Positions 6,558 to 6,988 of a stretch of DNA of 6,988 nucleotides are shown here, piece by piece (the first letter of the stretch is position 1; every line of letters starts with the position of its first letter). Origin of the DNA: Holophagales bacterium (lineage in GTDB: Bacteria; Acidobacteriota; Holophagae; Holophagales; Holophagaceae); contig JAIRRD010000275.1 in assembly GCA_031256155.1 (NCBI GenBank), positions 1 through 6,988 on the forward strand, given 5' to 3'. Both the position numbers and the translations under genes were made by a program. The notes beneath the pieces are model-generated. The model saw only the letters and a list, made by a program, of their open reading frames with translations. It searched no databases and was not told where the DNA came from.

Positions 6558-6581
6558 AAAAATTGTTATATTGGAGGTTGT

Positions 6582-6988
6582 ATGCCCTTCAAAGATGAAT
6601 GCGGCGTTTTTGGCATATTAAACAAGCAAGAAGCGGCCAAACAGGCTTACTTAGGTCTGTACGCCCTTCAGCACCGTGGACAGGAAGCAACAGGTATTTG
6701 CTCCCGCGAAAATGGTTTTTTGCGTTTGCACAAAGCTCAAGGTTACGTCGCAGATGTCTTCTCTGAATCAGTTCTTGAATCGCTTCTAGGGGATGCAGCA
6801 ATCGGACACACGCGTTATTCCACCTATGGTGAAAGCCTTTCGTCCGCTTCCCAGCCCTTTCTCGTCCATGGACGTTTTGGACAGTTAGCACTCTGCCATA
6901 ACGGCAATCTGTTAAATACCGAACTTCTCAGAAATCGTTTACTTATTGAAGGACACACTTTTGCCAGTGCTTCGGATTCAGAAGTTAT
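6582..6988 (+). CDS. purF: Amidophosphoribosyltransferase, N-terminal part (truncated by window)
   Basis: The first 135 codons of glutamine PRPP amidotransferase, the enzyme that makes phosphoribosylamine from PRPP and glutamine in the first committed step of purine synthesis. The N-terminal glutaminase (Ntn-hydrolase) domain is clear. Residues ECGVFG place Cys7 as the catalytic nucleophile after a short propeptide of six residues (MPFKDE), to be removed on maturation. LQHRGQE (29-35), HTRYST, CHNGN and a terminal SDSE are standard family motifs. The phosphoribosyltransferase domain lies beyond the right edge. The ATG at 6582 follows GGAGG (6573-6577) with a 4-nt gap. It is transcribed divergently from ackA; the inverted repeat at 6529-6557 lies just upstream and may regulate it. 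Confidence 0.96.
   Translation, partial: MPFKDECGVFGILNKQEAAKQAYLGLYALQHRGQEATGICSRENGFLRLHKAQGYVADVFSESVLESLLGDAAIGHTRYSTYGESLSSASQPFLVHGRFGQLALCHNGNLLNTELLRNRLLIEGHTFASASDSEV

Overview
The window is bacterial DNA of moderate GC with mostly minus-strand genes. It holds two housekeeping genes at the right (ackA and a divergent, truncated purF), a tRNA-Gly(CCC) in the middle, and a defence-like region on the left. The encoded CCA of the tRNA and the good Shine-Dalgarno sequences before ackA and purF fit a bacterium. Nothing in the window fixes the phylum.

Layout, left to right. Positions 1-1612 (minus) carry the first 537 codons of a nuclease-methyltransferase fusion of type IIG / 'type ISP-like' kind, cut by the window edge. 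Positions 1613-2065 hold no intact gene: they contain the C-terminal scrap of an IS630-family transposase and copy 1 of a 155-bp repeat. Positions 2066-4876 (minus) encode a 936-residue fusion of an archaeo-eukaryotic primase (AEP) domain, an SF2 helicase and a C-terminal Vsr/DUF559-like nuclease. This layout resembles the proteins that databases label TOTE conflict-system primase-helicases. The gene starts 3 nt after the CCA end of the tRNA-Gly gene (4880-4954), which has a recognisable promoter at 4968-4997. Copy 2 of the 155-bp repeat lies at 5009-5163, followed by ackA (5173-6357, minus). A 224-bp divergent intergenic region with two strong inverted repeats leads to purF (6582 onward, plus).

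How it fits together. The primase-helicase-nuclease and the nuclease-methylase point the same way and probably form part of a defence island. The tRNA plus primase-helicase gene is bracketed by the two same-orientation 155-bp repeats. Both repeats begin just past the stop codon of a minus-strand gene, and both can fold into the same hairpins. One base pair of the terminal hairpin is kept by a compensatory change, so the repeat is more than passive sequence. It may act as a 3'-end RNA structure, a terminator-like element or a small mobile element. The tRNA/primase-helicase arrangement leaves no room for a ribosome-binding site, suggesting a tRNA-processed, leaderless mRNA. The most unusual content is the single-gene primase-helicase-nuclease and the repeat family around it.
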